64,000 nt of DNA from Sphaerisporangium flaviroseum (GCF_039537005.1 NZ_BAAAZR010000012.1:35430-99429); one strand, 5' to 3'. Shown: positions 1 to 8,492, counted from the first letter of the stretch. Notes: generated by a model from the sequence alone, not told the origin. Numbers and translations: made by a program.

Positions 1-489
1 CTGGGTCAGGACGGCGCGTGCCGTATCCGGGTCCGGCGCCCGGACCAGTGCGGCCGTACCCAGCCAGGTGGTCCCGTCGTCGGACAGCAGCGGCCCGTAC
101 GCGATCAGCTCCTCCTGGCCGGGCGGCGCGGCGAGGTCGGCGGCCTGGCCCGTGCCGAGGCCGAGCACCAGGTACCGGTTGCCGCCGGTCCGGCCGCCGG
201 CGAAGTCCCACATGGTGCGCCCCAGCGTGTTGCGCCACCGGCGCAGCAGCACGTCCCGGTACACGCCGGCCTGGTAGTTCGGCTCGTCGAAGGCGAACGC
301 GCGGGCGGCGGAAGGATCGGGCAGGTCGACGATGTGCACGCTGCCGGTGGGTGTGCCGCCGTCGAGGGTCGGACCCCGGGCGATCACCGTCTTCGCGAAC
401 CGGTCCATATAGGACCAGTGCTGTTCCAGCAGATCGTCGCGCAGCGTCACGGAGCCGGGCCGGTCGCGGTGGTAGCAGAAGAACTCCAT
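1..489 (-). CDS. YCII-family protein, partial at left edge
   Basis: The reading frame stays open to the first base, so the C-terminus lies outside the window; 163 codons are visible. The N-terminus (MEFFCYHRDRPGS) followed by an R..L...HW pattern, a central GP...G...GSVHIVD stretch and a DEPN..AGVYRDVLLRRW segment fits the YCII dimeric alpha-beta barrel fold. A second, related half appears to begin near residue 115 (RYLVLGLG...), so this may be a duplicated form. I chose the ATG at 489 because AGGA sits 8 nt upstream; an ATG at 495 has no room for a ribosome site. YCII proteins are small putative enzymes of mostly unknown substrate. Another YCII protein is at 2697. Confidence 0.7.
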   Translation of the reverse strand, partial: MEFFCYHRDRPGSVTLRDDLLEQHWSYMDRFAKTVIARGPTLDGGTPTGSVHIVDLPDPSAARAFAFDEPNYQAGVYRDVLLRRWRNTLGRTMWDFAGGRTGGNRYLVLGLGTGQAADLAAPPGQEELIAYGPLLSDDGTTWLGTAALVRAPDPDTARAVLTQ

Positions 490-840
490 GCCCATAGTCC
501 TAGCCCACCGGCAGATCACCTCGCACCGGCCGTCCCCGGCACCCCGCCGGCGAATACCAACGGATGATGCATTGACCTTGGGTTACACGGAGTCCTGAGA
601 CAGCCGTCGCGGTGTGGTGATGTCCGCCAGCAGGGCCGTCGTCACCTGGTGAAGTCGTTCCGCGTGTACCACCTGGGTGTGACACGAGCTACTCGCCGTA
701 AGGGACGGTCGTTCGACACCATAAAGACGAAGTCATCAGCGAAGACGGCGAGCCTCCGGTCGCCCTGTCCTTGATGGACCGTCATGGCCACGAACTGCGG
801 TGTGGGCCTGGCCAAGGGCCGACAATGCGCGGGGGGGGTG

Positions 841-1080
841 CTCGACTTATACATGCGGGGGTTGATCGGTCTGGTGTCAGGCCCTCCCGGCACCCATTTG
901 ATCGGGGTACCCGGGTGCTTCCCACCCGGCGTTGGCACCACCCGAAACCTGGACGAGGTTGACGGGTTCCGCGAACCTGGATGAGGTTGATGGGCTTCGC
1001 ACGGGCCAAAGTGCCAGAGGCCGGGACAAGGCTGACGCGGTGGCAACGGTTCGTCCGTACGAGGTGGGTGAGGGTTCGTC
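841..1080 (+). repeat. Dispersed repeat, copy 1 (about 240 bp)
   Basis: This stretch is nearly identical over its first 100 bases to the segment from 1161 and matches, over its whole length, the reverse complement of 9701-9936. It begins near CTCGACTTATAC, contains a very conserved block at about 867-935 (GATCGGTCTGGTGTCAGGCC onward) and then a two-unit tandem repeat of about 28 bp (CCTGGACGAGGTTGACGGG / CCTGGATGAGGTTGATGGG). It ends with the motif TGGGTGAGGGTTCGTC, which recurs in degenerate form to about 1130. Open frames cross it in several phases but none resembles a protein. It looks like a mobile or structural non-coding repeat. Confidence 0.8.
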
Positions 1081-1160
1081 CGTTGTGGGGGGTGGTGGGT
1101 TCGTCCGCACAGGGTGGGTGAGGGTCCGGCTGTGCGAGGGACGGTGGCGGTCTTTGTTCG

Positions 1161-1298
1161 TGCGGGGGGTGATCGACTTATACGTGCGGCGGTTGATCGG
1201 TCTGGTGTCAGGCCCTCCCGGCACCCATTTGATCGGGGTACCCGGGTGCTTCCCACCCGGCGTTGGGACCACGCAACCGAGGACGAGGTTGACGGGTT
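1161..1298 (+). repeat. Dispersed repeat, copy 2 (truncated)
   Basis: Direct repeat of copy 1, starting near TGCGGGGGGTGATCGACTTA and following it closely to GACGAGGTTGACGGGTT, where the match stops abruptly. Sequence right of the breakpoint is the truncated 3' end of a DUF397 gene on the other strand. Copy 2 therefore lacks the distal 100 bases that copies 1 and 3 share. The 80 bases between copies 1 and 2 hold degenerate GTTCGTCCG and TGGGTGAGGG subrepeats. Confidence 0.75.
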
Positions 1299-1299
1299 G

Positions 1300-1420
1300 T
1301 TGTCCCGTATGGCCACCCCCTCGTCCACCAGCAGAGCGAGTTCCACGCAGTCACCGCCGTTACCCCCGTTACCTCCGGAGTACGAGGACTCATCCATCTC
1401 GCGTTGCTCAGGCCATCCAT
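1300..1420 (-). pseudogene. DUF397 remnant, frameshifted and cut by repeat copy 2
   Basis: Reading leftward from 1420, one frame gives MDGLSNARWM and the next frame continues ESSYSGGNGGNGGDCVEL with VDEGVAIRDN. Together these are the usual DUF397 order (start, W.KSSYSGGNGG.CVEVA, then VAVRDSKDP). A single missing base near 1392 separates the two parts. After RDN the family should continue for about 20 residues, but the sequence changes into repeat copy 2. DUF397 proteins are small actinobacterial proteins usually encoded next to XRE regulators; none is found here. The stretch from 490 to 840 shows no convincing gene. Confidence 0.65.
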
Positions 1421-1572
1421 TTCGACTCCCATTCGCTGATCCGATCTACTGAGGTTTCTCAAAGAATCGATCTCGCGAGGTGACTCGGCCCCAGGGGATC
1501 CCGTGAGCCGCGATGAAATCCTGCGGCGTCCGGCGGTCGTACTGTGGAACCCGTTACGGAGGAGGACTTCTG

Positions 1573-2136
1573 ATGCGCACCGTGACCTTTTCGATGAGCG
1601 TCTCACTTGACGGCTACATCGTCGGGCCGGACGGCAACTTCGACTGGACGGCGCCCGACGAGGAGGTCTTTCGCTTCGTCACCGACCAGATACAAGAGGT
1701 CGGCGTCCACCTGCTGGGACGACGGCTGTACGAGACGATGCTGTACTGGGAGACCGCCGACCAGGATCCATCGCTCGACGACTCAATGCTCGAGTGGGCC
1801 GCACTCTGGAAGCCGCTCCCAAAGGTGGTGTTCTCCACCACGCTGTCGGCGGTGCAGGGCAATGCCCGCCTGGTCTCCGGCGGCCTGGCGCAGGAGATCG
1901 AGCGGTTGCGAGCCGAGCCAGAGGAGGGCGACATCGCGATCGGCGGCGCGACTCTCGCCGCCGAGGCGGCCGCGTTGGGTCTGATCGACGAGTACCGGGC
2001 CAGGGTCTACCCTGTGCTGGTCGGCGGTGGCATTCCGTTCTTTCCCCAACGCGAGCGCCGAGTGGATCTCGAACTCGTCGAGACCCGCACCTTCAGCTCG
2101 AGAGTCGTCTACCTCCGCCACCGTGTGGCGCGCTAG
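1573..2136 (+). CDS. Dihydrofolate-reductase-fold (RibD C-terminal-like) protein
   Basis: 187 residues. The N-terminus RTVTFSMSVSLDGYIVGPDG is the typical first strand and loop of RibD_C/DHFR-like oxidoreductases. HLLGRRLYETM follows near residue 45, and DIAIGGATLAAEAAALGLIDEY with VYPVLVGGGIPFF lies near residues 118-157, the NADPH-binding and dimer segments of the family. A strong GGAGGAGG site lies upstream of the ATG at 1573; the earlier in-frame start at 1513 lacks one. These stand-alone proteins are probably NADPH-dependent reductases of unknown substrate. A second, different member is at 59444. Orientation is opposite to the relics on its left. Confidence 0.85.
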   Translation: MRTVTFSMSVSLDGYIVGPDGNFDWTAPDEEVFRFVTDQIQEVGVHLLGRRLYETMLYWETADQDPSLDDSMLEWAALWKPLPKVVFSTTLSAVQGNARLVSGGLAQEIERLRAEPEEGDIAIGGATLAAEAAALGLIDEYRARVYPVLVGGGIPFFPQRERRVDLELVETRTFSSRVVYLRHRVAR

Positions 2137-2696
2137 TCGGCTCGCCCGCCGAGCCCTAGGAAGAACGGGCCGGCCGGTGACGCTTTCTCAGCGAAATGAT
2201 CTGCGCGAAGCCAGGTACGCGTACGCGGCCTCGTCTGGATGCGGAGGGCAATCTCACCTCCGACGCCTCCCAGCACGGGAAACGCTACTACCGCTGCTTC
2301 ACGGCGATGAAGATGTTGAACCGAGCCTTCGCGGCCGGTGCGATCGGTCTCACTGCCAGCGTGAACTTCAACGTCTTGCGCTCTTACCGGCCTGGAACGA
2401 TCTTCCGGCTGTTCCCCTAAGCGCAGCAGGGACTGGTGGCGTACCGCCGGCAGAAGGTCGCCGAGGCGGCTCAGGTACTGGCAGAGCAGGCCGAGCAGTG
2501 CGCGCACCGGGGAGAGCTACTCGTAGCCGGTGGCGGCGGTGATGATCTCCGCGAAAAGGGCGATATGACGCCCGCAGACGCCGAGCTGCGGAGGTCCGAG
2601 AAAATTCTGTTGGCATAGCGTCGGATCCGGGGCGAGTCGTTCGTAGAACAGGCGAGAGGCGGCCGGACGTGGCCGCCAGGACAAGGGAGTTATGGG
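2137..2696. other. 560-bp stretch without a convincing gene
   Basis: Short open frames exist on both strands, but none shows a start with ribosome site, family motif or normal codon use over its length. A leftward frame around 2520-2620 (PPQLGVCGRHIALFAEIITA) looks protein-like and stops normally, so a decayed gene end is possible. I could not assign it. Confidence 0.4.
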
Positions 2697-3065
2697 ATGA
2701 CGCAGTACTTGATCTCGTTCAATGACGGTGCGATGGACCACATCCCCGACGAGGACTGGGCCGACGTGGGCAAGGCCTCGCACGCGGTGGTCCGGGAAGC
2801 CATGAACGCCGGCGTGTGGGTGTTCGGCGCCGGACTGGAAAGGCAGAGGGCGAGCGTCGTGGCCACGGACGGGATGGTCACCGACGGCCCTTACCCGGAG
2901 ACCAAGGAGGTCATTGGCGGGTTCTCGGTCGTCGACGTGGCCTCACGAGAAGAGGCACTGGAGTGGGCTGCCAAGATTGCCGTCGCTTGCCGCTGTGCGC
3001 AAGAGGTACGGGAGCTCATGCCCGATCCCGAACAAGAGGCATGGCTTCGCCAGGCCGGCAGGTGA
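2697..3065 (+). CDS. YCII-family (DGPF-domain) protein
   Basis: 122 residues. The central VTDGPYPETKEVIGGFSVVD stretch, followed by EEALEWAAKI, is the hallmark of the DGPF branch of the YCII family, a dimeric alpha-beta barrel. In actinobacteria these genes often sit beside ECF sigma factors; no sigma gene is adjacent here. AAGGGAG precedes the ATG by 7 nt. The protein is of normal length and looks intact. The enzymatic role, if any, is unknown. About 260 bases follow with no gene before the convergent CGNR gene. Confidence 0.85.
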   Translation: MTQYLISFNDGAMDHIPDEDWADVGKASHAVVREAMNAGVWVFGAGLERQRASVVATDGMVTDGPYPETKEVIGGFSVVDVASREEALEWAAKIAVACRCAQEVRELMPDPEQEAWLRQAGR

Positions 3066-3323
3066 TGGTGACATCCCGACGACGTCTGGCCGAGGTGGAC
3101 CTGCCACATTAGAGCAAGACTTGCGTGGCCGCGGTTGACGACGCGGGTCTGCGCATCGACCTGAACCAGGACGCAAGGGCGGTGACCCCGGGGATCGGGC
3201 GTGGGGCGAAGCCCGGTCCCCGGGCCTGGCCGGATCCCCGTAACCACTGTTCTCCCAGTGGAGCGACACCTACGCCCATCGCGGCGAGTGTGCCCGCTAG
3301 CAGCCGCCGCGGAGAGTGGCCAG

Positions 3324-3851
3324 TCAGGTGGAGGGCGTGGACTGACGGGCGCGATGGCGGCGTACCGCATCGCGGTTGGCGCACGGCTGGGAGCAGTAGC
3401 GCTGCCGTGCGGTGCGTGAGGTGTCCGCGAAGATGGTCCCGCAACCGGCGGCGGCACACCGTCCGAGCCGGTCCATGCCCCGGCTGACGAGGTGCATCGC
3501 CGTGCCCACGGAGATCAGCGCGAACAGCACCGCGCCGAGCGACTGCAGGTCGTCGCGATAGTGCAGGTGCCAACCATGAGCGTGGTCGGTCAGCCGGGGG
3601 TAGGCGGCCGACCGGGCCAGCATCTCGTTGACCAACTCGGCCTTCGCGCGCTCGCCCGTGGCGTCGACGACGTTCGTCCAGGCGTCGATGACGGCGAGGG
3701 TCTGGTCGAGATCCGACGGTTCGACGGGGCGTTCCAGTACCAGACCGGCAGTGCGGCAGCGGTCGGCGAGTTCATCGGCGCTCGCCGGTGGGCGGTTCGC
3801 CAATTCCGCGGCGAAGTTCACCACATCCGCGCCGTAAGGGTTGAGTTGCAC
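3324..3851 (-). CDS. CGNR zinc-finger protein
   Basis: 175 residues. The N-terminal two thirds are the ABATE-type domain (LNPYGADVVNFAAELANRPP...), typical of proteins that end in a CGNR zinc finger. The finger spans about residues 128-168: LGRCAAAGCGTIFAD, then RQRYCSQPCANRDAVRRHR. It keeps four cysteines, but the name-giving CGNR is CANR here. Such proteins are thought to be DNA-binding regulators. The gene is divergent from the GNAT fragment and MFS gene at 3878 and 4045, so it may control them; this is inference from position. Confidence 0.85.
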   Translation of the reverse strand: MQLNPYGADVVNFAAELANRPPASADELADRCRTAGLVLERPVEPSDLDQTLAVIDAWTNVVDATGERAKAELVNEMLARSAAYPRLTDHAHGWHLHYRDDLQSLGAVLFALISVGTAMHLVSRGMDRLGRCAAAGCGTIFADTSRTARQRYCSQPCANRDAVRRHRARQSTPST

Positions 3852-3877
3852 AAGCTCATTACATCAGCCTGTCCGTC

Positions 3878-4048
3878 ATGACGCGAACAGCAACAGAGCA
3901 TGACATGCCGGAACTCGTCCGCCTCCGGGCACTGCTCTTCAACGATCTCGGCGGAGACTTCGTCACCCCCGTGAACGCCGGTGACGACTGGCGCGACGCG
4001 CTCGCAGGGGTTTTCAAGCAGAAACTGACCGAACCCAGGAAGCCGTGA
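3878..4048 (+). pseudogene. GNAT acetyltransferase N-terminal remnant
   Basis: A 56-codon frame, MTRTATEHDMPELVRLRALL then FNDLGG and DDWRDALAGVFKQKL. The order D-PELVRLR-LLF-DLGG...DDWR-A---L--L matches the first 50 residues of many actinobacterial GNAT acetyltransferases, whose acetyl-CoA-binding part (Q/RxxGxG/A) is absent. The frame ends in a stop that overlaps the GTG start of the MFS gene at 4045, as if a deletion joined the two. It may still be translated and couple translation to the MFS gene. Confidence 0.5.
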
Positions 4049-5208
4049 AGACATCGCAATACCGCTGGGTCATTCTGGGTGTCGCGACTTTCACCCAGGC
4101 CGCGGCCGCGTTCTTCGTGCAGGGCATCGGCGCGATGAGTGTCCACCTGCGACGAGACCTGGAGCTGAACACGACCCAACTGGGCCTGCTGCTGTCGGCG
4201 GCTCAGCTACTTCCTCTGGCCGGGCTACTCGTGGCGGGACGACTGCTGGACCGCCACGACGAACGCTGGATCGTCGGGATCGGGGCTCTTGTGGTCGCCG
4301 TCGCGCTGGCCGCCGGCAGCGCGGCCCCGGGGTACGTCTCCTTGCTCGTCGTCCTGCTGATCGTCGGTGCGGGCTACAGCACCATCCAGCCGGGCGGCAG
4401 TAAATCGGTGGCGTCCTGGTTCGACGCCTCGCAGCGTGGCTTGGCCATGGGCATCCGCCAGGCGGGGCTCCCGCTCGGGGGCGTCCTCGCCGCCTCCGCA
4501 CTTCCCTCACTGGCAACGGCCTTCGGCTGGCGGTCGACGCTCGTGGCGGGCGCGCTCGTCGCACTGTCAGGCGCCGTCGCCTTCATGGCCTTCTACCGCC
4601 GCCCACCGGACCAACGCCCAATGCCCACCACGTCCCGCGTACGGCTGGAACTGCTCCGCGAACCGTACATGAAGAAGATCATCTTGTCCGGTACGAGCAT
4701 GGTGTCGGTGCACAGCGGCGTGGGCGTCCTCACCGTGCTGTACCTGCACGAGGTGACGTCCATGGACTCCGCCTCGGCGGCCTTGGTCTACGTCGCGGTC
4801 CAGTGCGCGGGCGCGCTGGGCCGCATCTGCCTAGCGGCCTGGAGCGACCGCCACAGGTCCGGCCGCTACGCCGGCGTCCTGACATGCCTGGCCGCCGTGA
4901 TCATCGGGATGACGCTGTTGACGACCCCCATCGGCCGATCCCCCGTCGCGGCCTGCCTGCTCTTCATCTGGCTCGGCTTCTTCGGAATCGGCTGGTACGG
5001 CCCCTGGGTCGCCTACGTCGCCGAATCGGCGCCGCCGGACCACACCGGATTCGCCCTCGGCCTGGCCATGGCCGTCAACCAGGTGGCGGTCATCCTGGCG
5101 CCACCCGTGCTCGGCCTGCTCACCGACCTGACCGGCGGTTTCGCGCCCGCCTGGGCCCTGCTCGCCGCGCTGACCGCTGTCACCCTGACGACGACAGCCC
5201 GGCTGTGA
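4045..5208 (+). CDS. MFS transporter
   Basis: 387 residues with about twelve hydrophobic segments. The motif between helices 2 and 3 is present (GRLLDRHDERWIVGIGAL), as is the six-helix repeat structure with a basic central loop near residues 185-205. The start is GTG overlapping the stop of the truncated GNAT frame, suggesting translational coupling. The protein belongs to the general MFS antiporter type (drug or metabolite export); the substrate is not visible. The divergent CGNR gene at 3324-3851 is a possible regulator. Confidence 0.85.
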   Translation: MKTSQYRWVILGVATFTQAAAAFFVQGIGAMSVHLRRDLELNTTQLGLLLSAAQLLPLAGLLVAGRLLDRHDERWIVGIGALVVAVALAAGSAAPGYVSLLVVLLIVGAGYSTIQPGGSKSVASWFDASQRGLAMGIRQAGLPLGGVLAASALPSLATAFGWRSTLVAGALVALSGAVAFMAFYRRPPDQRPMPTTSRVRLELLREPYMKKIILSGTSMVSVHSGVGVLTVLYLHEVTSMDSASAALVYVAVQCAGALGRICLAAWSDRHRSGRYAGVLTCLAAVIIGMTLLTTPIGRSPVAACLLFIWLGFFGIGWYGPWVAYVAESAPPDHTGFALGLAMAVNQVAVILAPPVLGLLTDLTGGFAPAWALLAALTAVTLTTTARL

Positions 5209-5289
5209 CCCGTTCGGACGGCGACCGCTAGGCGCGGCGTGCTCGTGATCACGGCCCCTCACCGCAGGCCTTGACATAGTGGGTCGTAC

Positions 5290-5400
5290 CTTGGTGCGAG
5301 CCGGTGGTGTGACCCCGCACGGATGCGCGGACGGACGCGGATGTCCGACCGTGGCCAGATGCCGCATGATCCGGTGAGGCGATACCGTCCCATCATGGAA
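5290..5400 (+). repeat. Upstream region A, homologous to 8250-8360
   Basis: The leader of the histidine kinase gene (GTGGTGTGACCCCGCACGGA, then CCGTGG.CAGATGCCG.ATGAT, then GAGGCGAT and ATGGAACGG) matches 8250-8360 at roughly three bases in four with one 10-base gap. The match runs into the ATG at 5395, which supports that start. A TTGACA hexamer is at 5271, but I see no matching -10. Confidence 0.55.
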
Positions 5401-6597
5401 CGGGCTGGATGGCGGCGCGGTGGAAGGGACGTCACCGACGCGGCGGTGGCGGTCGCCGTGGCCCTGCTCATCAGATACGCCATCGTCGATCCGCCGGGGC
5501 CGTCGTCACCGTGGTCCGCGTGGTCGGCCTGGCCGGTGGCGGCTGTCCTGAGCTTTCCGATCGCCGTCCGGCGGCGCCGGCCGCGGGCCATGCTCGCTGT
5601 CGCGTGCGCCACGGGCACGGGGGTGACCGTGGCCGGCGCCGTCGCGGCGGGCGCGATCTGGCTGACTTTCGTGCCGACCGCGCTTGTGCTGTACCTGGTG
5701 GCCGCCACCACCTCGATCGCCTGGTCGGCGGCGGGCCTGGCAGGCTGCCTGTCCATCGCGGTGACCGCGATCCTGATCTTCTACGCGCAGGTGTTCCCCG
5801 GTCTCGCGCTCGCGACGGCGCCCAGCGAGATGCCGGCGGCCTGGCCGATCGAGATCGGTACGATCTGTGTGCTCCTGACCGTCGCGTGGGCCGTCGGAAC
5901 GGTCGTGCGCTGGAAGCGGGACACGACCGCCCGCCTCGTCCGCCACCTCGCCGACGCCGCGGTGACCGACGAGCGCAGGCGCATCGCCCGGGAACTGCAC
6001 GACGTCATCGGCCACAGCATGAGCCTGATCGCCGTCAAGGCCACCGTCGCCAACCACGTCGCCGACGCCCGCCCGCAGGAGGTCCGCGCCGCGCTGGCCG
6101 TCATCGAGCAGACCAGCCGCAGCACGCTCACCGAGATCCACCGGGTGCTCGACCTGCTGCGCTCCGACGGAGATCCCCAGCAGGACCCTGTGCCCGCGCC
6201 CGGCATGGCGGACCTGCCCGAGCTGGCCGCCCACGCCCGCTCCGCCGGAGTCGAGGTGGAGCTGACCGTCCGTGCGGAGGCCGCCTTGCCTGCCGCGGTC
6301 GCGGTGTCGGTGTACCGGATCGTGCAGCAGGCTCTGACCAACGTCGTCACCCACGCGGGGCCGACCCGCTGCGCGGTCACCGTGGACGTCGACGGGCGGG
6401 AGGCCGTGATCGAGGTCGTCGACGACGGCCCCCGCCACAGCCGGCCGCCGCGCGCGGGCCCTGGGGGACACGGCCTGATCGGCATGCGGGAACGGACCAA
6501 GATGTACGGAGGTACGTTCAATGCCGGGCCCCGGGCAGAAGGAGGTTTTCGCGTGTCGGCTCGACTGCCCTACGACCAGGACGGCACCGCGGCATGA
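5395..6597 (+). CDS. NarL-type sensor histidine kinase
   Basis: About 400 residues from the ATG at 5395. Five or six hydrophobic segments fill the first 180 residues. The HisKA_3 dimerisation helix follows, with the phospho-acceptor in RRRIARELHDVIGHSMSLIA. The ATPase domain shows NVVTHAG (N box), VVDDGP (G1) and GHGLIGMRERT (G2). The gene overlaps the response regulator by ATGA at 6594, so the two form one operon. In-frame starts further upstream (5323, 5341) exist, but homology of the leader with 8250-8360 ends at 5395. The signal sensed is unknown; no periplasmic domain is seen. Confidence 0.9.
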   Translation: MERAGWRRGGRDVTDAAVAVAVALLIRYAIVDPPGPSSPWSAWSAWPVAAVLSFPIAVRRRRPRAMLAVACATGTGVTVAGAVAAGAIWLTFVPTALVLYLVAATTSIAWSAAGLAGCLSIAVTAILIFYAQVFPGLALATAPSEMPAAWPIEIGTICVLLTVAWAVGTVVRWKRDTTARLVRHLADAAVTDERRRIARELHDVIGHSMSLIAVKATVANHVADARPQEVRAALAVIEQTSRSTLTEIHRVLDLLRSDGDPQQDPVPAPGMADLPELAAHARSAGVEVELTVRAEAALPAAVAVSVYRIVQQALTNVVTHAGPTRCAVTVDVDGREAVIEVVDDGPRHSRPPRAGPGGHGLIGMRERTKMYGGTFNAGPRAEGGFRVSARLPYDQDGTAA

Positions 6598-7349
6598 GCG
6601 TCGACGACATGAGCATCGGCGCCGCACCGCACGACTGGTCCCCGCCCGTCCAGGTCCTGCTCGCCGAGGACCAGGTCCTGATCCGCGACAGCTTCAAGGT
6701 CCTCATCGACGCCACACCGGGGCTGGCCGCGGTGGGCGAGGCGGGCACCGGCGCCGAGGCCGTGCGCCTGGCCCGCCGGCACCGGCCCGACGTCGTCCTG
6801 ATGGACGTGCGCATGCCGGACATGGACGGCATCGAGGCAACCCGACTGATCTGCTCCGACCCCGCCTGTGCCGGCGTGCGCGTACTGATCCTCACCACGT
6901 TCGACCTGGACGACTACGTGTACGCGTCGCTGCGGGCGGGTGCGAGCGGCTTCCTGCTCAAGAGCGCCACGGCGGCCGAGCTGCTCGCCGCCATCCGGGT
7001 CGTCGCCTCCGGTGAGGCGCTGCTCGCGCCCACCGTCACCCGCCGGCTCATCACCGAGTTCCTGCAGAGCCCACATCCCGCCCAGGTCGTGCGGGGCCTC
7101 GATCACGTCACCCGGCGCGAGCGCGAGGTGCTCGCCCTCATCGGCAGGGGAATGTCCAACGCCGAGATCGCCGAGCACCTGCACCTCACCGTCGGCACGG
7201 TCAAGACCCACATCGGCCGCCTCCTGGCCAAACTGCAGGCCCGGGACCGGGCCCAGCTCGTCATCGCCGCCTACGAAGGCGGGCTCATCACCAACCCGGA
7301 CGGCCGCCGACGTATCACCGGTCCGGATCGTCATCCTCTCGGGCCGTAG
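6594..7349 (+). CDS. NarL/LuxR-family response regulator
   Basis: 251 residues. The receiver domain (about residues 20-140) carries the acidic pocket LLAEDQ, the phosphorylated aspartate in VVLMDVRMPDMDGIEA and the conserved lysine in FLLKSA. The C-terminal LuxR-type helix-turn-helix (about 180-240) reads LTRREREVLALIGRGMSN-like: TRREREVLALIGRGMSNAEI then VGTVKTHIGRLLAKL. It overlaps the kinase gene by four bases and is its cognate partner. Its 3' end overlaps the convergent membrane-protein gene by 19 bp. Target genes cannot be read from the sequence. Confidence 0.92.
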   Translation: MSVDDMSIGAAPHDWSPPVQVLLAEDQVLIRDSFKVLIDATPGLAAVGEAGTGAEAVRLARRHRPDVVLMDVRMPDMDGIEATRLICSDPACAGVRVLILTTFDLDDYVYASLRAGASGFLLKSATAAELLAAIRVVASGEALLAPTVTRRLITEFLQSPHPAQVVRGLDHVTRREREVLALIGRGMSNAEIAEHLHLTVGTVKTHIGRLLAKLQARDRAQLVIAAYEGGLITNPDGRRRITGPDRHPLGP

Positions 7350-8134
7350 GCCGACATGAGGACATGCACGGCGACGAGGACGGCGATCCAGACCATGGCG
7401 CGCCTGGTCGGTGGGGGGCCGCCGCGCAGCAGCGAAATGCCCAAGGGGATGAAGGCGAGGCAGAGGCCGCCCACGGCGATGAAGGACTGTGGTTCGGTGC
7501 CTTTGAGCGTCCCGAGCGCGAGCGCTGACATCAGGCCGAGGGCGATCGAACGACCCAGTCCCAGGGCGCCGGAGCGGTAGGCGCCGATGGCCAGCACGAC
7601 CCAGCCGAAGAAGGCCGGCCCGGACATGGACCTGAACGGATGCCAGACCGTATCCCGCCATGCCAGGTAGTAGCCGTCGATGCCGTGGAGCATGGTCTGC
7701 AGGCCGAGGCTGTCGGTCAAGTGAAAGGCCAGGTGATCGGTGCCGAACTGGAAGCTCCGGGTGAACAGGCCGACGATCACCAGGCAACCGCCCCACAGTC
7801 CCCACAGCGGGCTGGTGGTGGCGATCCTCTGGGCCAGCGTCACGACCGCCGGCCACAGCAGCACGAACCCGAAGGCGAAGCAGACATAGGCGGCGGTGAT
7901 GAGGGCGGGATGCTGGGTGTAGGCGGTGAGCTGATAAGGGACGAAGTAGTAGAACGGGGAGCGCAAGATGGTCCCGGCCATGATCAAGGTGGGACCGGCG
8001 ATCAGCGAGATGGCGCTCACCCATCGGCCGGGAAACGGGGGTTGGCGGTCCAGGTTGGCGGCGGCGTTGGCGGCCCGCCGGTCCGCGCCCGTCTGCCGCC
8101 ATCGCGTGATGCGCCCGCGAAGATCAATGCTCAT
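7331..8134 (-). CDS. Polytopic membrane protein of unknown function
   Basis: 267 residues from the ATG at 8134, with about eight hydrophobic segments (for example WVSAISLIAGPTLIMAGTIL, AFGFVLLWPAVVTLA, MVWIAVLVAVHVLM). The N-terminus is basic and cytosolic (SIDLRGRITRWRQ). I recognise no transporter or enzyme motif. It is convergent with the two-component system and overlaps it by 19 bp at the 3' end, so simultaneous strong transcription would interfere. An in-frame GTG/ATG further upstream would add 36 Arg/Pro-rich residues that look non-coding. Confidence 0.7.
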   Translation of the reverse strand: MSIDLRGRITRWRQTGADRRAANAAANLDRQPPFPGRWVSAISLIAGPTLIMAGTILRSPFYYFVPYQLTAYTQHPALITAAYVCFAFGFVLLWPAVVTLAQRIATTSPLWGLWGGCLVIVGLFTRSFQFGTDHLAFHLTDSLGLQTMLHGIDGYYLAWRDTVWHPFRSMSGPAFFGWVVLAIGAYRSGALGLGRSIALGLMSALALGTLKGTEPQSFIAVGGLCLAFIPLGISLLRGGPPPTRRAMVWIAVLVAVHVLMSAYGPRG

Positions 8135-8249
8135 GGGTTGCCGCCCGTCTTGTCGGTGTCGGTGCGCCCCGGACCGGTACGTCGGGGCACACCAGCATGG
8201 TGAGGGGCGACGCAGGGGGCGCGCGTCTGGCTCGGGTCGCATCTTGGCG

Positions 8250-8360
8250 GGCAGGCACGAGCAGGTGGTGCGACCCCAGACGGATGCGCATGTCTCACCG
8301 TGGGCAGATGCCGAGTGATCTGTTGAGGCGATGACTTCGCGTCATGGAGCGGCGGCACTC
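8250..8360 (+). repeat. Upstream region B, homologous to 5290-5400
   Basis: This intergenic stretch resembles the histidine kinase leader (GGTGGTGCGACCCCAGACGG, ACCGTGGGCAGATGCCGAGT, TTGAGGCGAT, ATGGAGCGGCGG). After the ATG at about 8354 no kinase reading frame follows. It looks like a leftover promoter and start of a second, deleted copy of the two-component system, and gives direct repeats flanking the 5.4-8.1 kb cassette. The rest of 8135-8492 shows nothing else. Confidence 0.5.
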
Positions 8361-8492
8361 CGCCCGCCGGTCCGGGAGTGCGGGTTCCGGCTGCCTCGTA
8401 GGACCAGACCCGCGACGAGCGGGTGATGCGCGAGTGGCTCGGTCACCTGATCACGTACTCCATGCCACAGTGTGACGCCTCGTGAACCGCGG

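Noticed and set aside
642..1397. Several open frames of 60-250 codons over the repeat region
   Set aside because: They fall in different phases in different repeat copies, have Pro/Arg/Thr-rich products and no ribosome sites. The DUF397 part was kept as a relic.
2500..2640. Possible gene end (LGVCGRHIALFAEIITAATG) on the - strand, considered as an aldehyde-oxidoreductase tail
   Set aside because: Only about 30 residues agree loosely, and nothing upstream continues the protein. Left as an unassigned stretch.
5409..6593. Long open frame running through the histidine kinase gene into the response regulator
   Set aside because: Only the part after the ATG at 6594 is a real protein. The upstream part is an Arg-rich shadow of the kinase gene.
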